A stretch of 64,000 bases of DNA from Aurifilum marmelostoma (Eukaryota; Ascomycota; Sordariomycetes; Diaporthales; Cryphonectriaceae), in NCBI GenBank assembly GCA_027559495.1, contig JAMXSV010000028.1:620001-684000 (forward strand). The letters are read 5' to 3'. Of this stretch, positions 1 to 10,066 are shown one piece after another (the first letter of the stretch is position 1; every line of letters starts with the position of its first letter). Below the pieces are notes generated by a model. The model ran no database searches, was not told where the DNA came from, and was given only the letters and a program-made list of their open reading frames with translations. Made by a program: the position numbers and the translations under genes.

Positions 1-1261
1 TGGGCGATGTGGACGTCAGACCTGAAAACCGCCCCGAAGGGGACCGGCGTGTGTCTTCCGTGCGGGCTTTCATCGGCAGGGCAGGTGATTCTGTTCTGTT
101 GGTCCAGCGTGATGTTTTCCAGGCGGGGCATCTGCTCAAAAAGCTGCGGAAGTTTCTGGTAGGCCGCGAGTCCGGTCATCCCGGGGGCGGTGCTGACGGC
201 TCGCCTCCAGTTGCAGTTCTCGGGTCCTCGTTGCCATAGCTGAAGCGTCAAGTCGGTCACCTCGTTCAGGCATGGATCACCGAAGCCAAACCTGCGCCGC
301 GTGAGGATGTGGATCATGAAGGTGTCCACGTTGATAATGCTGAGGGCCTTGATGCGGAACGAGCATCCCCTCATCGCCTTCAGAAAGCTCACGATGCACC
401 TCTCGGGGCTCCGCTCCGCGTGTAGGGCTCCATAAAAAGGTATGGTGTACTTGAGACACGAGCAAAAGGGATCGGGATCGAACAAGAAATCCTCCGGGAG
501 GTCGCGGAAGCGCTGCCTGTAGACATCTTTCCATGCTTCTGCGCGCTGTCGATAATGCTCAAAGGGTCCGTCGTGTGGCATCATATGACTGATGGACGCC
601 GGGGGCCCAAGGGTGACGGCTTTCAAGGCAGGCAGCTTAGGGAGACAGGCTTTGAACAGCGAGTAGTCGCGATTCTGTTCCACAATATCGAGCTGATCAT
701 CAGCAAGACGCATGAATTCCCTGCATTCGGTGCAGAACGTGTTGACGTTATGGGTAGGATTGGGCCCTGACGTGCTCAACACCTGTGTGCCGTCCAGCCT
801 GTAGCTTAAGCCCGGGAATCCATATAATGTTAGCTGTACCATACGCGTGTCCAATATCAGGGCCTGGACATGGCGTGCAAAACTCGGGTGCTGGCAGACT
901 GCCTGGAACTTGCGGAAACTCTCCTTGTCAACGTAGATTTTGACAACTACATAAGCAAACGTGGGGAAAGTCAGTATTTCCTGTTCTGCTATGTGATGAT
1001 TCTGCAAGAAGAGAACAACCAAAAAAAAAAAAAAGGAAAGAAAAGAAAGACAAGAAAGACAAGACAAAGAAAAAAAAAAGGTGAAAAGCAACAAGGAGGC
1101 AAAGGGCACCAGAACAAACGTCGAAACAGCTCGCGTGCGCCAGCATTGGCCAGTTTCCACCTGGCTACCAGTCGGACGGATTTCGCGTCGTCGAGGGGTA
1201 AAGAGGAACAGATATGATCCAGAATCTCGGCAGGCAGATCAAGCAGCGTCACCTTTGGCAT
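1..1261 (-). CDS. F-box protein, 3' end beyond the window edge
   Basis: F-box proteins recruit substrates to SCF ubiquitin ligases. The first exon starts at 1261 (MPKVTLL) and holds a clear F-box: LLDLPAEILDHICSSLPLDD followed by a KLAN-AR-LFR segment. An in-frame ATG at 1417 could extend the N-terminus by 52 residues, but family proteins usually begin close to the F-box. The intron (about 990-1115) has a very long pyrimidine tract on the coding strand. The exact splice is unsure: donor c|gtttgt with acceptor cacatag|ca restores phase. Exon 2 then reads open from about 985 to base 1, with motifs such as TFAYVVVKIYVDKESF, HPSFARHVQALILDT and KLPALKAVTLGP. These resemble the region after the F-box in large fungal F-box families. 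No C-terminus is present. The target is unknown. Confidence 0.8.
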
Positions 1262-2047
1262 CTTTGACGAAATTGACAATCCCTCTGGATTCTCGTCCGG
1301 GGCGGCTGCTGGCATGTCTTGTTCGTATGCTGTAGAGTCGATGCTGTCGAGAGTGAGTAAGCTGCGGATTAACTGTTCCAGCTTGTGGAATCTGGAGACA
1401 CCTACGGGGATATACAATAATTACCTAGTGACTGCGCGGTCATCCAAGACGAGATCCTCGAGCCTGGCAGTGGCTCTTCCTCGAAGGCCACAGGGAAATA
1501 GATCTGTGAGAAAGTGACCGACCTGTGAAACGTTCCACATGACTGCTTCAAAGAAGTAGAAGTAGTCTACGTGGGAGGAATTCGATAGAAAGATTTTGCT
1601 GCGCTTTGGTGGCCTGTACCCCTTTTATCAATTTGTGTATATATCTCTTTTTTTGTCAATATTTCCAACCCTAGATCACGACTTTTCTCACATCCGCCTG
1701 ATAAATGGTAGTTTTCGGTCTTCAACTATGAGATCTAGCTCTTGACCGCGACTTACTACCTAATATCTAGCTCGTTCTGTGCGTATCTATTCGAGGACTA
1801 GCCAGTCAGACTGTGCACTTTTGCCAGCAAGCCTTAATCCACAAGTCGAGATGGCTTCGTGTTGATGAGTCATTCGTCGAAACTTGTCAGTCTTCACAAA
1901 GGCCTCCTCCCACCTCTCAAGTAGACATGGCCAATGATTATTTTCCGATCATGTCTGGTATTAATCTAAAGTTGTGTCTATGGCCCTGGTCTCCTCCTTT
2001 TTCGTTGCCGGGGTCAAATTTAGTAAGCGACTTGGCTCCCAGGCTCA
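1262..2047. other. Intergenic: F-box promoter and 3' flank of the next gene
   Basis: This 0.8 kb lies between two minus-strand genes. It should hold the F-box promoter and leader (right of 1261) and the 3' UTR of the membrane protein ending at 2048. The T-rich stretch around 1640-1660 is the only compositional feature seen. Open frames here show no recognisable protein. Confidence 0.5.
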
Positions 2048-3021
2048 CTACATCTCTATCCTCTCCCTGACAGGAAGTTCTGTGGGCGGCGTATACAACT
2101 CTTGAGAGTGTGCAGGTTTTGAAGAAGGGTGTGTTGCCGTATACATAGGAGTACGAGGAGTGGGGTAGCTCGCTTGGACATATGGCGCGGCCGTTTTCCT
2201 CCGCCGCACAAGCAAGAACACAACGGCCCCGAGCGACGCGATGAGGGCAGCCCCCAGCGCCCCTCCCACCGCACCGCCCACAACCGCCGTCCTGTCTGCC
2301 GGGCAGTTGGCGGCCTCGTGTGTCCCGTTCGTGCTCGACTCCGTGGCGGTCACACCAGCCACTGCGGTGATGGTCACTGTCGATGCCGCGGTGCCGCTGC
2401 CCACGGTCGCGGTGGCGGTGGACAGGAGGAGCGTTCCGATGTCTGTCGTGACGACGGCCGAACTGTTGCTGCAGCAGTTATCCACGTCTGTGCTCGATCG
2501 GCAGCAGTAGACGCCCGGTTTACACTGGAGGACGTTCCAGTGAGTTACTTTGGAGCCTCCACCCCAGTTTGAGGTCGCTGCGAGTTTTCAAGGTACGGTG
2601 TCAGCAAGGCCAGCCTGTGTGTGCGTGTGCGTGTGCGTGTAGAAGGAGGCAGAAGAAATACCCGATGAAAAAGGCAACACGAAGACCTCCACGATCACCA
2701 CCACCACCACTTACCATCAGGACAAATATGAGGGCACTCAGACGACAGACCGGTCTTGTCGGTGCAGCCGTTCATGTAGATAAGACCTCTTTGACCTGTA
2801 TCCTGTACATAGCATAAACCAGAAGACAAACAGATATCCGACCTGGTGCCCTTATTGTTGGCACAGCAGGGACTGACCTCTGCGTTGGCGTCGCATGGCT
2901 GAAAGGAATCGTCTGGCGCAGCACTGCCATCGACATTATAACATGCTGCGCGTACTCGTGTAGACAGGAAGTGGAAGAGGAATAGGCTCGCGGGCGCGAG
3001 GAGGGCAGTTCTCGAGCGCAT
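2048..3021 (-). CDS. Secreted Cys-rich, single-pass membrane protein (fungal-specific)
   Basis: Two exons on the minus strand, 3021-2715 and 2577-2048, join in phase 1 (GAT G|GTAAGT ... CTCGCAG|CG) to give 278 residues. Residues 1-25 are a signal peptide (ends STRVRA). A cysteine-rich ectodomain follows with the pattern ACYNVDGS, PCCANN, SSECPHICPDATSNWGGGS, LQCKPGVYCC. The splice join recreates the PDATSNWGGG segment typical of this fungal family, which supports the model. A Ser/Thr-rich stalk with N-glycosylation sequons leads to one Gly/Ala-rich membrane segment (about residues 200-227), a basic RRRK stop-transfer and a proline-rich cytoplasmic tail. Family members are mostly unstudied; a wall-sensor-like role is only an inference from topology. 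Confidence 0.85.
2616..2640. repeat. GTGTGC-type alternating repeat inside an intron
   Basis: A TG/CG alternating tract of about 25 bp lies inside the intron (2714-2578) of the Cys-rich membrane protein gene. Such tracts can adopt Z-DNA. On the coding strand it reads as alternating CA/CG. Confidence 0.8.
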
Positions 3022-4726
3022 TGTCGATTGATGGCGAGAAAGGGAACTGCCACAGAGGGAGGAGCGAAGAAGGAGGAGGATCGCCGATGCCGGGACCAGA
3101 CATATTACATGTTTATGAGAAAGAAATAAAAGACAACTGAGGCGGGCGATGGATTATAGTGCAAAACATATTTTTGGCCCCTAGCGAGGCGCAACCAATC
3201 AAACGTGCAATGCGTGCTAATTACGATATGTGTAAGCAAGAAATAAGAATAGGAGGAAGCTTCAAGCCCCAGTTATGGTCTCAGAAAGTGAGCTGAACTT
3301 TCAGCTTCCAAGGATGGTCAAGTCAACATCACTGATCACAAGTGGATGCTTCACTCAGCTCTGCACTGCAATCAAACCACATACCCCTCGGATCTCAAAA
3401 TATGGACCATTCTTGGATTCACCTCATGTATTAAATCCACATGCCTAGTCCATCTTTTTACACAGATGATAATTAAGTTGTAAAATATTGAGGAAAGCCA
3501 TCTGGATGAATGTTTGGAGCAGGATCAGGCCGTTGTAGATCTACAAGCCGGTGATCACCACAACATCTGATTAGGCTCTGGAGAGCCATCATTGTAAGCA
3601 TTAAGGAAATGTCATCATTAAGGAGAAACGGTAATATTATGTATGACATGTATGTTGTACCGAGAGACAAGAGCCAAGAGCCATAGCACTGCAGCTGACT
3701 CCAGGGGTGCCAAGATACCTAGGTAATAAACCACCCCGCCGAGGACACTCGTATTCTTGACGAAAACCTGCCCAGAAATCCTGAGACATGCGGCAAGAGT
3801 ACCTCCTCTCCTCCTTTACACCCCTTCCTAGCTAATTTTCGAAGCTGGATAGCTATCTTGTGCTTGGTGAAGCATGATATCTAGACACAGGTCAAAATCA
3901 ATATGCATCTGCCGTCAACCGATCATCTGGCGTGAATATAATAATTATAGCATAACAAAGTGAAGGATAATAGGGAAGTAAATCCCTTTATTTCCTGGAG
4001 TCACACTGCTAGTCTTACAGTGAGACTGCTGAGGCCCGATCAGACGCAGGGACAGAGCTGGCCCACCTTGTGCCCACATAACGCCCACGGCCCCCAGAGC
4101 CTCGTGCTGCTGCTGCGGATGTTTAACTTGTGGCCACCAAGACTCCTAGACCTACACTGAAAGCTGCTTGAAAATCCGAGCCGTCGGCATCCTCCTCTTC
4201 TCATAAGCAACAATCTCCTGATCTATTATCCGAGGTCGAGACCACGTACCTGGGTTTGTCGCAACGGAAACAGAAGTGAGGTGCCCTTGCACTACAGACA
4301 AGCTGAGCACTCTCGGATCATGCAGTGGAAGGAGGTGGGAATGTTAAACATATGGATTCGTCAGGCTGGCTCGGATAATTGAGCCACTCTTGTCAGGCTG
4401 TCTCAACTGTTGGCAGTGAAAGGGCTGAGCCAGTCTCTCAAGCCGCTCAGCATTCGTCCTCAGCCCGTGAAACTTGCCGTCTTACCAGAAACCGAGACAT
4501 AGTGGAAATCCTGCTTACAGAAATTCACGAAAGGCAAAGTCCCAGAAATTAAACTCCAAGGAGCATGTCACCAGACAGGAAGGTGTCGTTGACGTGAAGC
4601 AGGTGATAATTTCTATGTATTAGAAAGGCCGTCCAAATGGCCCATTCCTCTGAACGCACTTTTCTTTTGTTTTCTTTTTTTGCATTTCCCAAAACCCAAA
4701 ACGCCCGACCATATGCCACAAGCCGC
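3022..4726. other. Intergenic, AT-richer, no gene seen
   Basis: This 1.7 kb contains the promoter of the membrane protein (right of 3021) and the 3' flank of lys1 (left of 4727). It is visibly richer in A and T than the coding regions, with frequent stops in all frames. I see no protein, RNA gene or repeat. Confidence 0.5.
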
Positions 4727-6036
4727 CTACTTCTCGAGAGCCGAAGGAGGGAGGGTACCGACCTTCTCCTTGAACAGCTTGTCAGCGCCCGCCCAGACTG
4801 GGTCGGTCTGCCAGTTCTTGAGCTGCAGGAGATGCGGCAGCAGGTCATTGCTGAACGCCTCGCTGGCCTCTCTGGGCAGCAGCGAGGGCAGGTGGTCGAT
4901 GCTGATGACGGACAGCGCCGGGCCCTGCTCCAGCTCCACGGGGACGGTGGGCTTGTTGAATGTCGTGGCAATGGTGTAGATCGGCACGGGGTTGAAGGGG
5001 TTGGTCGTGTCGGCAGAGACGTCGCACACGACGGAGAGCTTACGGTCTGCGCCGGCGGCCTTGAGCGAGTCGGTGTTGACAAAGTGTGGGATCTTGGACG
5101 CCAGGTAGATGCAGTTGACAAAGATGTCGCTGTCGGTGATCTCTTGGAAGGGACCGCCCTTGGCGGTCTCCGCCATGTCCCACTTGAGAATGTTCTCATC
5201 TGGCACGCCCGCACGCAGACACATGTCGACTGCGCCCTTGCCACAGCGGCCTAGACAATAGCACCAGTCAGCAGCTGCACAGCGATGGCCGCGGAACCGA
5301 GCAAGTAACAAGCGCTGCCACTACTTACCAAGAGCACCGATCACAATAACCCGTGGCAGCCGGCCGACCTTCTTCTCTCCCTCCGCCAGAGCCTTCTTGA
5401 CATCCGCAATCAGCTCGTTCTCGTTGGGGTATGAGGACACGCTCGGGAGAGCCTCGGAGGCGGGGTGCGTCAGCTGCCACGCCCAGTTCTCCAGAGCGAG
5501 CGCAGCACCGGCGAAGCCAGCATGGTATCTGAATGGTGAACCATCAGCCAACAACCTCACAACAAGATGTAGTTATTTCCCCTTGTTCTCCTCGTTCCCT
5601 GAGAGCCTTACCCAAAAGCAGCCACCCTCCTCCCCGTCTTGGGGTCTGCGAGGAACTCGAGGTCGAGGAGCGTGCCCCCACCCCGAGGAAACCTCGCCAG
5701 CACCGTATCCCAGTTCTCCTGGCCCTTGTAGCAGTGTGCAAACTGGACGTGGACGTGCTTAAGCGGGAAGGTCTCCTCGCGCAGCTCCTTCAGGCCGACG
5801 ATGATGTGGTCGGCAGGGGCATCGACCCAGGACTCTTCTTCGACGATCTTGGCGCCCGCGGCCTCGAACTCGGCGTCGTCGAAGATGCGGGTTGTGCCGG
5901 ACTTCTTGCCGCAGCCCTTCTCGACATGGACCTCGTACCCAGCCTCGATGAGGGCCTTGGTGGTGGACGGGGTCAGGGCGGAGCGGTGCTCGAGGGGCTT
6001 CGTCTCGGCACGGAGGTGAAGTACGGTGGGTGCCAT
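4727..6036 (-). CDS. lys1: Saccharopine dehydrogenase [NAD+, L-lysine-forming]
   Basis: Last step of the fungal alpha-aminoadipate pathway: saccharopine + NAD+ to lysine + 2-oxoglutarate. Three exons (6036-5612, 5528-5329, 5250-4727) join in phases 2 and 1 to give 382 residues, close to the 373 of yeast Lys1. The start is the MAPTVLHLRAETKP methionine; an in-frame ATG lies 12 codons upstream at 6072. Family marks seen: RAETKPLEHRSALTP at the N-terminus, the catalytic-region GLKE and FAHCYK motifs, RRVAAFGYHAGFAGAAL across the first splice, VIVIGALGRCGKGAVD (dinucleotide-binding turn) across the second, CDVSADTTNPFNP and SIDHLPSLLPREAS. The C-terminus ends in ALEK, not the SRL peroxisomal signal of yeast Lys1. 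It is divergent from the gene at 6770. Confidence 0.96.
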
Positions 6037-6769
6037 GGCTTGATTGTCGTGATCTGGGTTTATGGTGGCCAATTGATTGGTCCAAAGCTTGCAGAACCAG
6101 AATGATGTCGAGTGAGAGAGTCAGGACAGTGTTTCCAAGCTTGGGAGCAGCTTATGAAAAGGTATCAATCGATTGACTCATTCCTAATCAATCCAGAATC
6201 GCAGCTATGAGATCAGATGGCGCTCAGAGCTGGCTACCCCTCCAAAGAAAATTTCCCCACTGCCTCCGATAACCGGGCAAGGAACCAGGGGGGAACACTG
6301 GCCACCACCAGTGTAGCCCCTGACGAGCTTCCCCTGGTAGTCCACTAATCTAGAACCAGTTTTAGCGGAGAGCAATCAATCTCAAGGGTCCTGGTAGGGC
6401 ACTGCTATAGTACCTGCTGCTGGCTCACTGTCCCCTCTCCTACTGGGTCCCCCCCCCCAGCCCCACGATTTCCCAACCCCAGCTGGAGGAGAGCTCCTTT
6501 ACTCTCAGCCAATGCCCTTGGCGATCGTAGAACTTCCCTCTCCTGCATCGTGAGCTGGCGACTGGAGCTTGAGAACAAGCGATCGAGTGAGCATTGGCTG
6601 TTTTTTTGTGTTTTCTCTCCGAACAGATCGGACCCATCGTTCCCACCGTCGGCCAGCCTTGTTGTGATCACATCAGATCCCTCAGCCTTACACACAGGCA
6701 CGCAGAACGCTCAAGAAAAAACCCCACTGCCTATTTACCTATTTTCTTTGCCCACTCTGTCTGTACATC
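6037..6769. promoter_or_regulatory. Divergent promoter region of lys1 and the SR-rich membrane gene
   Basis: This 0.73 kb separates two diverging start codons, so it should hold both promoters. A run of 10 C lies at 6449-6458. Pyrimidine-rich sequence precedes the rightward start at 6770 and probably is its leader. I could not assign a confident TATA box or factor site. Confidence 0.5.
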
Positions 6770-7709
6770 ATGGGCATCTTCGACGACACCGCCTCCATCA
6801 TCTCCCGCAAGTCTCACCACTCCTCCTCCAACCACCACCACTCAAGCCGCTCCAAGGACAAGGACAGGCACAAGCGCAGCAGCTTGTACTCCATCTCGAG
6901 CCACAAGTCCCGCTCGCGGTCCCGTTCCCCGGGCGGCAGGTCCATCGCCGGGTCCTTCTTTGGGCTCGGTGAGGACGGGGACCGTAGTCGGCACCGCAGC
7001 TCGCGCCACGGTAATTCAAGCCGGGCCAGCTTCTTTGGCCTACCCAACGTCTCGACTAGGAGTTTCTTTGGCGGAGGTATGTTTTTTCTCTTTTTCCTGA
7101 ATCATACCTCGATTTGTGTGTGTGTGAGAGAGAGAGGTAGGCAGAGTTATCTGCTTTGTGAACAACGAGGTAGCAGAGAAAGCGGGATCAAAAAAAGAAA
7201 AATGTCCAATCGAAATCGAGAACCCTCAACTAACAACCACCCGCCCGCCCTCTCAATTAAAAAAAGACAAGCACCGGTCCTCCACCTCGTCCTACCGGCG
7301 GTCCCCGCGCCCCAGCTTCTTCACCCGCGCCTACAAGCAGCTCAAGCGCCTCCTACGCGACCTGGTGTACTACGCCAAGCGCCACCCGGTCAAGGTCTTC
7401 ACCCTCGTCGTCCTGCCCCTCATCACCGGCGGCGCCCTCACCGCCCTCCTCGCCCGATTCGGCCTGCGCCTGCCCCCCGGGCTGGAGCGCATGCTGGGCA
7501 TGGGCGCCCGCGCCATGGGCGGGGACAGCATCGGCCTCGTCGGCGAAGCCGTGCGCATGGCCAGCGGCATGGGCGGCAGGGAGGGGAGCGTCAGGGTGGA
7601 GAGGAACAGCTGGGAGAGGGACATTGGTGGTGCCTTTGGGGGTGGTGGTGGCGGCGGCAGCAGTTGGGGTGGGGGCATGATGAGGAGTGTGAGGGAATTC
7701 TTTGATTGA
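6770..7709 (+). CDS. Small Ser/Arg-rich membrane protein, function unknown
   Basis: Exon 1 is 6770-7076 (donor GTATGT, phase 1). Exon 2 most likely begins at 7267 after AAAAAAAG, giving 249 residues. A second acceptor at 7173 is also in frame and would add 31 residues, so the join is uncertain. The N-terminal 100 residues are Ser/His/Arg-rich with RSRSRS-type repeats and three FFGL/FFGG motifs spaced along the chain. The conserved core in exon 2 runs RAYKQLKRLLRDLVYYAKRH, then a hydrophobic segment (VFTLVVLPLITGGALTALLA), then a basic/glycine-rich tail. The basic patch before one hydrophobic segment suggests a single-pass or membrane-anchored protein. I know of no assigned function. Intron 1 contains (TG)6(AG)5 at 7115-7136. 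Confidence 0.78.
7115..7136. repeat. (TG)6(AG)5 dinucleotide tract in an intron
   Basis: A compound dinucleotide microsatellite lies within the single intron of the SR-rich membrane protein gene, about 40 bases after the donor. Confidence 0.85.
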
Positions 7710-8178
7710 GGACTGAGGTCCCTTTACATTTTGTCTTTTTTTTTCTCGTTTTCTCTGCTTTGGCTTTTCCATCTCCTCTTTTCTTCATGAAAACAAAAAG
7801 GACGATGATCATGATGAAACGATATGACGATTCGAACAGGCCGCAAAAGAGGCGGCTATTGGGGATATATACCTTCAGATACCACGTTCATATAATAGAT
7901 TTGTTTCCTTTTTGTCACCAGCGCAATTTATTCCGGAGTGAGCAACGAGACCAGTCATCGTCAAGGAAAATTAACAATGCGATTAATAGACCGTTTCTGT
8001 TCTATGAATTGTTTATCGGAAACCCCGTCATTTGAAAACAAAACAACAAAGCCATTTCCCCATGATCCTCCATCCAGGTCAAAATTGAGGCAGACATGAG
8101 GAGCCCCAGGGTATCGTGAAGAGAAGAAGAGGAAGAAGATAACGACCACGACGATGATCACGACGTTAACAAATTACA
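7710..8178. other. Convergent 3' flanks
   Basis: This 0.47 kb lies between the stop of the rightward gene at 7709 and the inferred stop of the leftward gene at 8179. It is T-rich near 7735-7760 and purine-rich near 8120-8145, consistent with 3' UTRs. No gene is seen. Confidence 0.5.
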
Positions 8179-9464
8179 TCACTTGGTGCTCTTCTTCCTG
8201 CGGCCGCCCCCAGATCTTCGCTTAGGAGAGGCTTTGGGGGGAGGCCCTCGGAGAAGGAGCACCAGAGGTGATCTTCTTGGATCTTGTCACCCGCGGTTCC
8301 GGCGCCGGTTCCGGCGCCACCTCCACAATAATCTGCTCCCTTGCGTTTGTAAACGGTCCGGCGTTGGTGCTCCCAATGCGTGCGCCCTCATCCACCTCGT
8401 CGCTCGTGTCGTCCTCGCTATCATCTTCTTCGCTGGACGACTCGTCGTCAATGTCTGGGGTGAAATGTCGAGATTGGCGGCGGGAAGCACTACCGCCCCC
8501 CGCGATGAGAGGGCCCGAGATAGGCTTGCCCCGCTGAGGAACCCGAGACGTTTCGAAGGGAAGATGCGGAGACGGAATGGTGGGGAGCTTGTGCGGCCGA
8601 GGTCATGTAGCGGAAGGGATCCAACGAGGCAGGGACAGAGGGCATAGATGCGGACGGGTGATACTGCGACATCCGTGGGTCTTCGTAGGGACCAGTGCCA
8701 CGGGAGGAACGAGGTCGCAGAGCCGGGTCCGAGGTGTGTCGTGGGCTCGAGGCAGGAACAGGTTGCTGAACGTAGTTATACTGGAATGGAGACAGGCTTC
8801 CCTCGCGGTCCGAAACCGAAGCCCTGCTGTGACGCCGGCGGGAGTCGGAAGTTCCAGGCCGAGAGGAGGAGGGATGAGCGAACCAGCCCACAGGTGGCTG
8901 GCCATTCAGTCTGTCGAGCGGCTCGACCGAAGGCATGCCTCCAGAAGCCCGCGGGGCGCTGTTCTCCTTCTGCGACATTGGGGCGAGCTGCGAGAGGGGC
9001 ACCGCGTAACGCTGCTCCCTCTTCTTCTTCCTGCCGTCGCCCTCTGCCTGTATGCGCTTCCTCCGAATCTCCAATGCAGCCAGCTCGTTTCTGCTCAGCC
9101 TGACATCCTTCTTGCCGCTGGCCTGCGCCCGTCGTATGCGTCTCATGGCTGATTCGACCAGCACCTCCTCTTCCTCTCGTGTGAACTGCGGATTGCCCTC
9201 CTCGTCCAGCACCGTGTCTTGGTCTGAGTCGTCCGAAGAGTCTTCGTCCTCGGAATCTTCGTAAGTATGAGGCCTGCGCGGTCGTGCCATGTTCTCCCCC
9301 ATATCTATTCCCGTAAAACGAAGGGGGTCGCTCGAGAATCGTGCACCTTTTGTAGAAATCAAGCCAGCGCCTTGTGTATCTGAATCATCATCACTGTCCA
9401 GCTCCTCCACGAGCCTCCTACCAGCCCCATCACCCCAGAAGGTCTCCCCATAGCCCGCCACCAT
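8179..9464 (-). CDS. Disordered acidic/basic fungal protein, reading frame broken twice
   Basis: The main frame starts at MVAGYGETFWGDGAGRR (9464) and runs to a stop at 8490-8492. It carries acidic blocks (DSDDDSD, EDSEDEDSSDDSD), a charged helix (REEEEVLVESAMRRIRRAQ), KKDVRLSRNELAALEIRRKR and low-complexity Ser/Pro sequence. At the G6 run (plus-strand C 8496-8501) one extra base shifts the frame. Without it the reading continues through RRQSRHFTPDIDDESSS, an acidic stretch and REQIIVEVAPEP to a second run (plus-strand G 8236-8241). There one more extra base must be removed to read a basic tail ending RRKKSTK at 8179. The span of 1286 bases minus 2 is exactly 428 codons. Known: nothing about function. 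Inference: an intact gene with sequencing errors, or a recent pseudogene. Only 71 bp separate it from the PRA1 stop. Confidence 0.7.
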
Positions 9465-9535
9465 ATTGTCCCTTTGCCCTCGCCTCGATGGTCTTCCCCA
9501 TTGGGGCGCACGTTTGGGAGCTCGCGGCCGACCAC

Positions 9536-10066
9536 CTAGACCGCCTCCCCGGAAAAAGCCTCCTCGAGCGGCTTGTCCATCATGGCAGCGTGGCCGAGGA
9601 TGACCACGCCGCTGGCGCCGATCAGCCACATGACGGTGGTGATGGGCGAGGCAAAGAGACCAATGGGGATGGCGATGACATAGAGACCCGTGTAGAGCTG
9701 GGAGGTGGTGACGCGGGTCTGGCCGATCTCGAGGTCCTGGCCATTAAGCTTGCCGATGAGGTACATACCCGCAACGACGAAGATGATGTCGAACAGAAGC
9801 CAGGGGTTGGTGAGGAGGGAATAGATGCACAGCATCACAAAGATGATGGCATAGTTGCTGGAGAAGTGGCCCAGGTTGTAGTTGACACGGGACTGGGCCT
9901 CAGCAAAGTTGGCGGGCTTCGACAGCCGCTTGATGTCGAGAAACTCGGAGACAGGCCGGAGGTTCGCGAAGCGGTTCGACAGGGAGGTCGAGCGGATGCT
10001 CTGGAACCTGTCGCCCAGGTTAATGCGGGACGTCAGGGCGTCGAGAGGGATCTGAATGCGTGACAT
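9536..10066 (-). CDS. PRA1/Yip3 family prenylated Rab acceptor
   Basis: PRA1/Yip3 proteins are small ER-Golgi membrane proteins that bind prenylated Rab GTPases and help place them on membranes. This is a single exon of 176 residues, the usual size. The N-terminal 65 residues are hydrophilic and hold the family signature region (RPVSEFLDIKRLSKP, then SRVNYNLGHFSSNYAI). Four hydrophobic segments follow in two pairs: IIFVMLCIYSLLTNPWLLF and IIFVVAGMYLI, then GLYVIAIPIGLFA and TVMWLIGASGVVILGHAAM. The protein ends in a short acidic tail. The start at 10066 follows a pyrimidine-rich leader. Its promoter would lie in 10067-10500. The next gene on the same strand begins only 71 bp past its stop. 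Confidence 0.93.
   Translation of the reverse strand: MSRIQIPLDALTSRINLGDRFQSIRSTSLSNRFANLRPVSEFLDIKRLSKPANFAEAQSRVNYNLGHFSSNYAIIFVMLCIYSLLTNPWLLFDIIFVVAGMYLIGKLNGQDLEIGQTRVTTSQLYTGLYVIAIPIGLFASPITTVMWLIGASGVVILGHAAMMDKPLEEAFSGEAV

Noticed and set aside
9465..9629. N-terminal extension of the disordered protein to an ATG at 9629
   Set aside because: It overlaps the PRA1 coding end and reads as an Arg/Gly/Pro-rich shadow; MVAGYGETFW is the better start, though not excluded.
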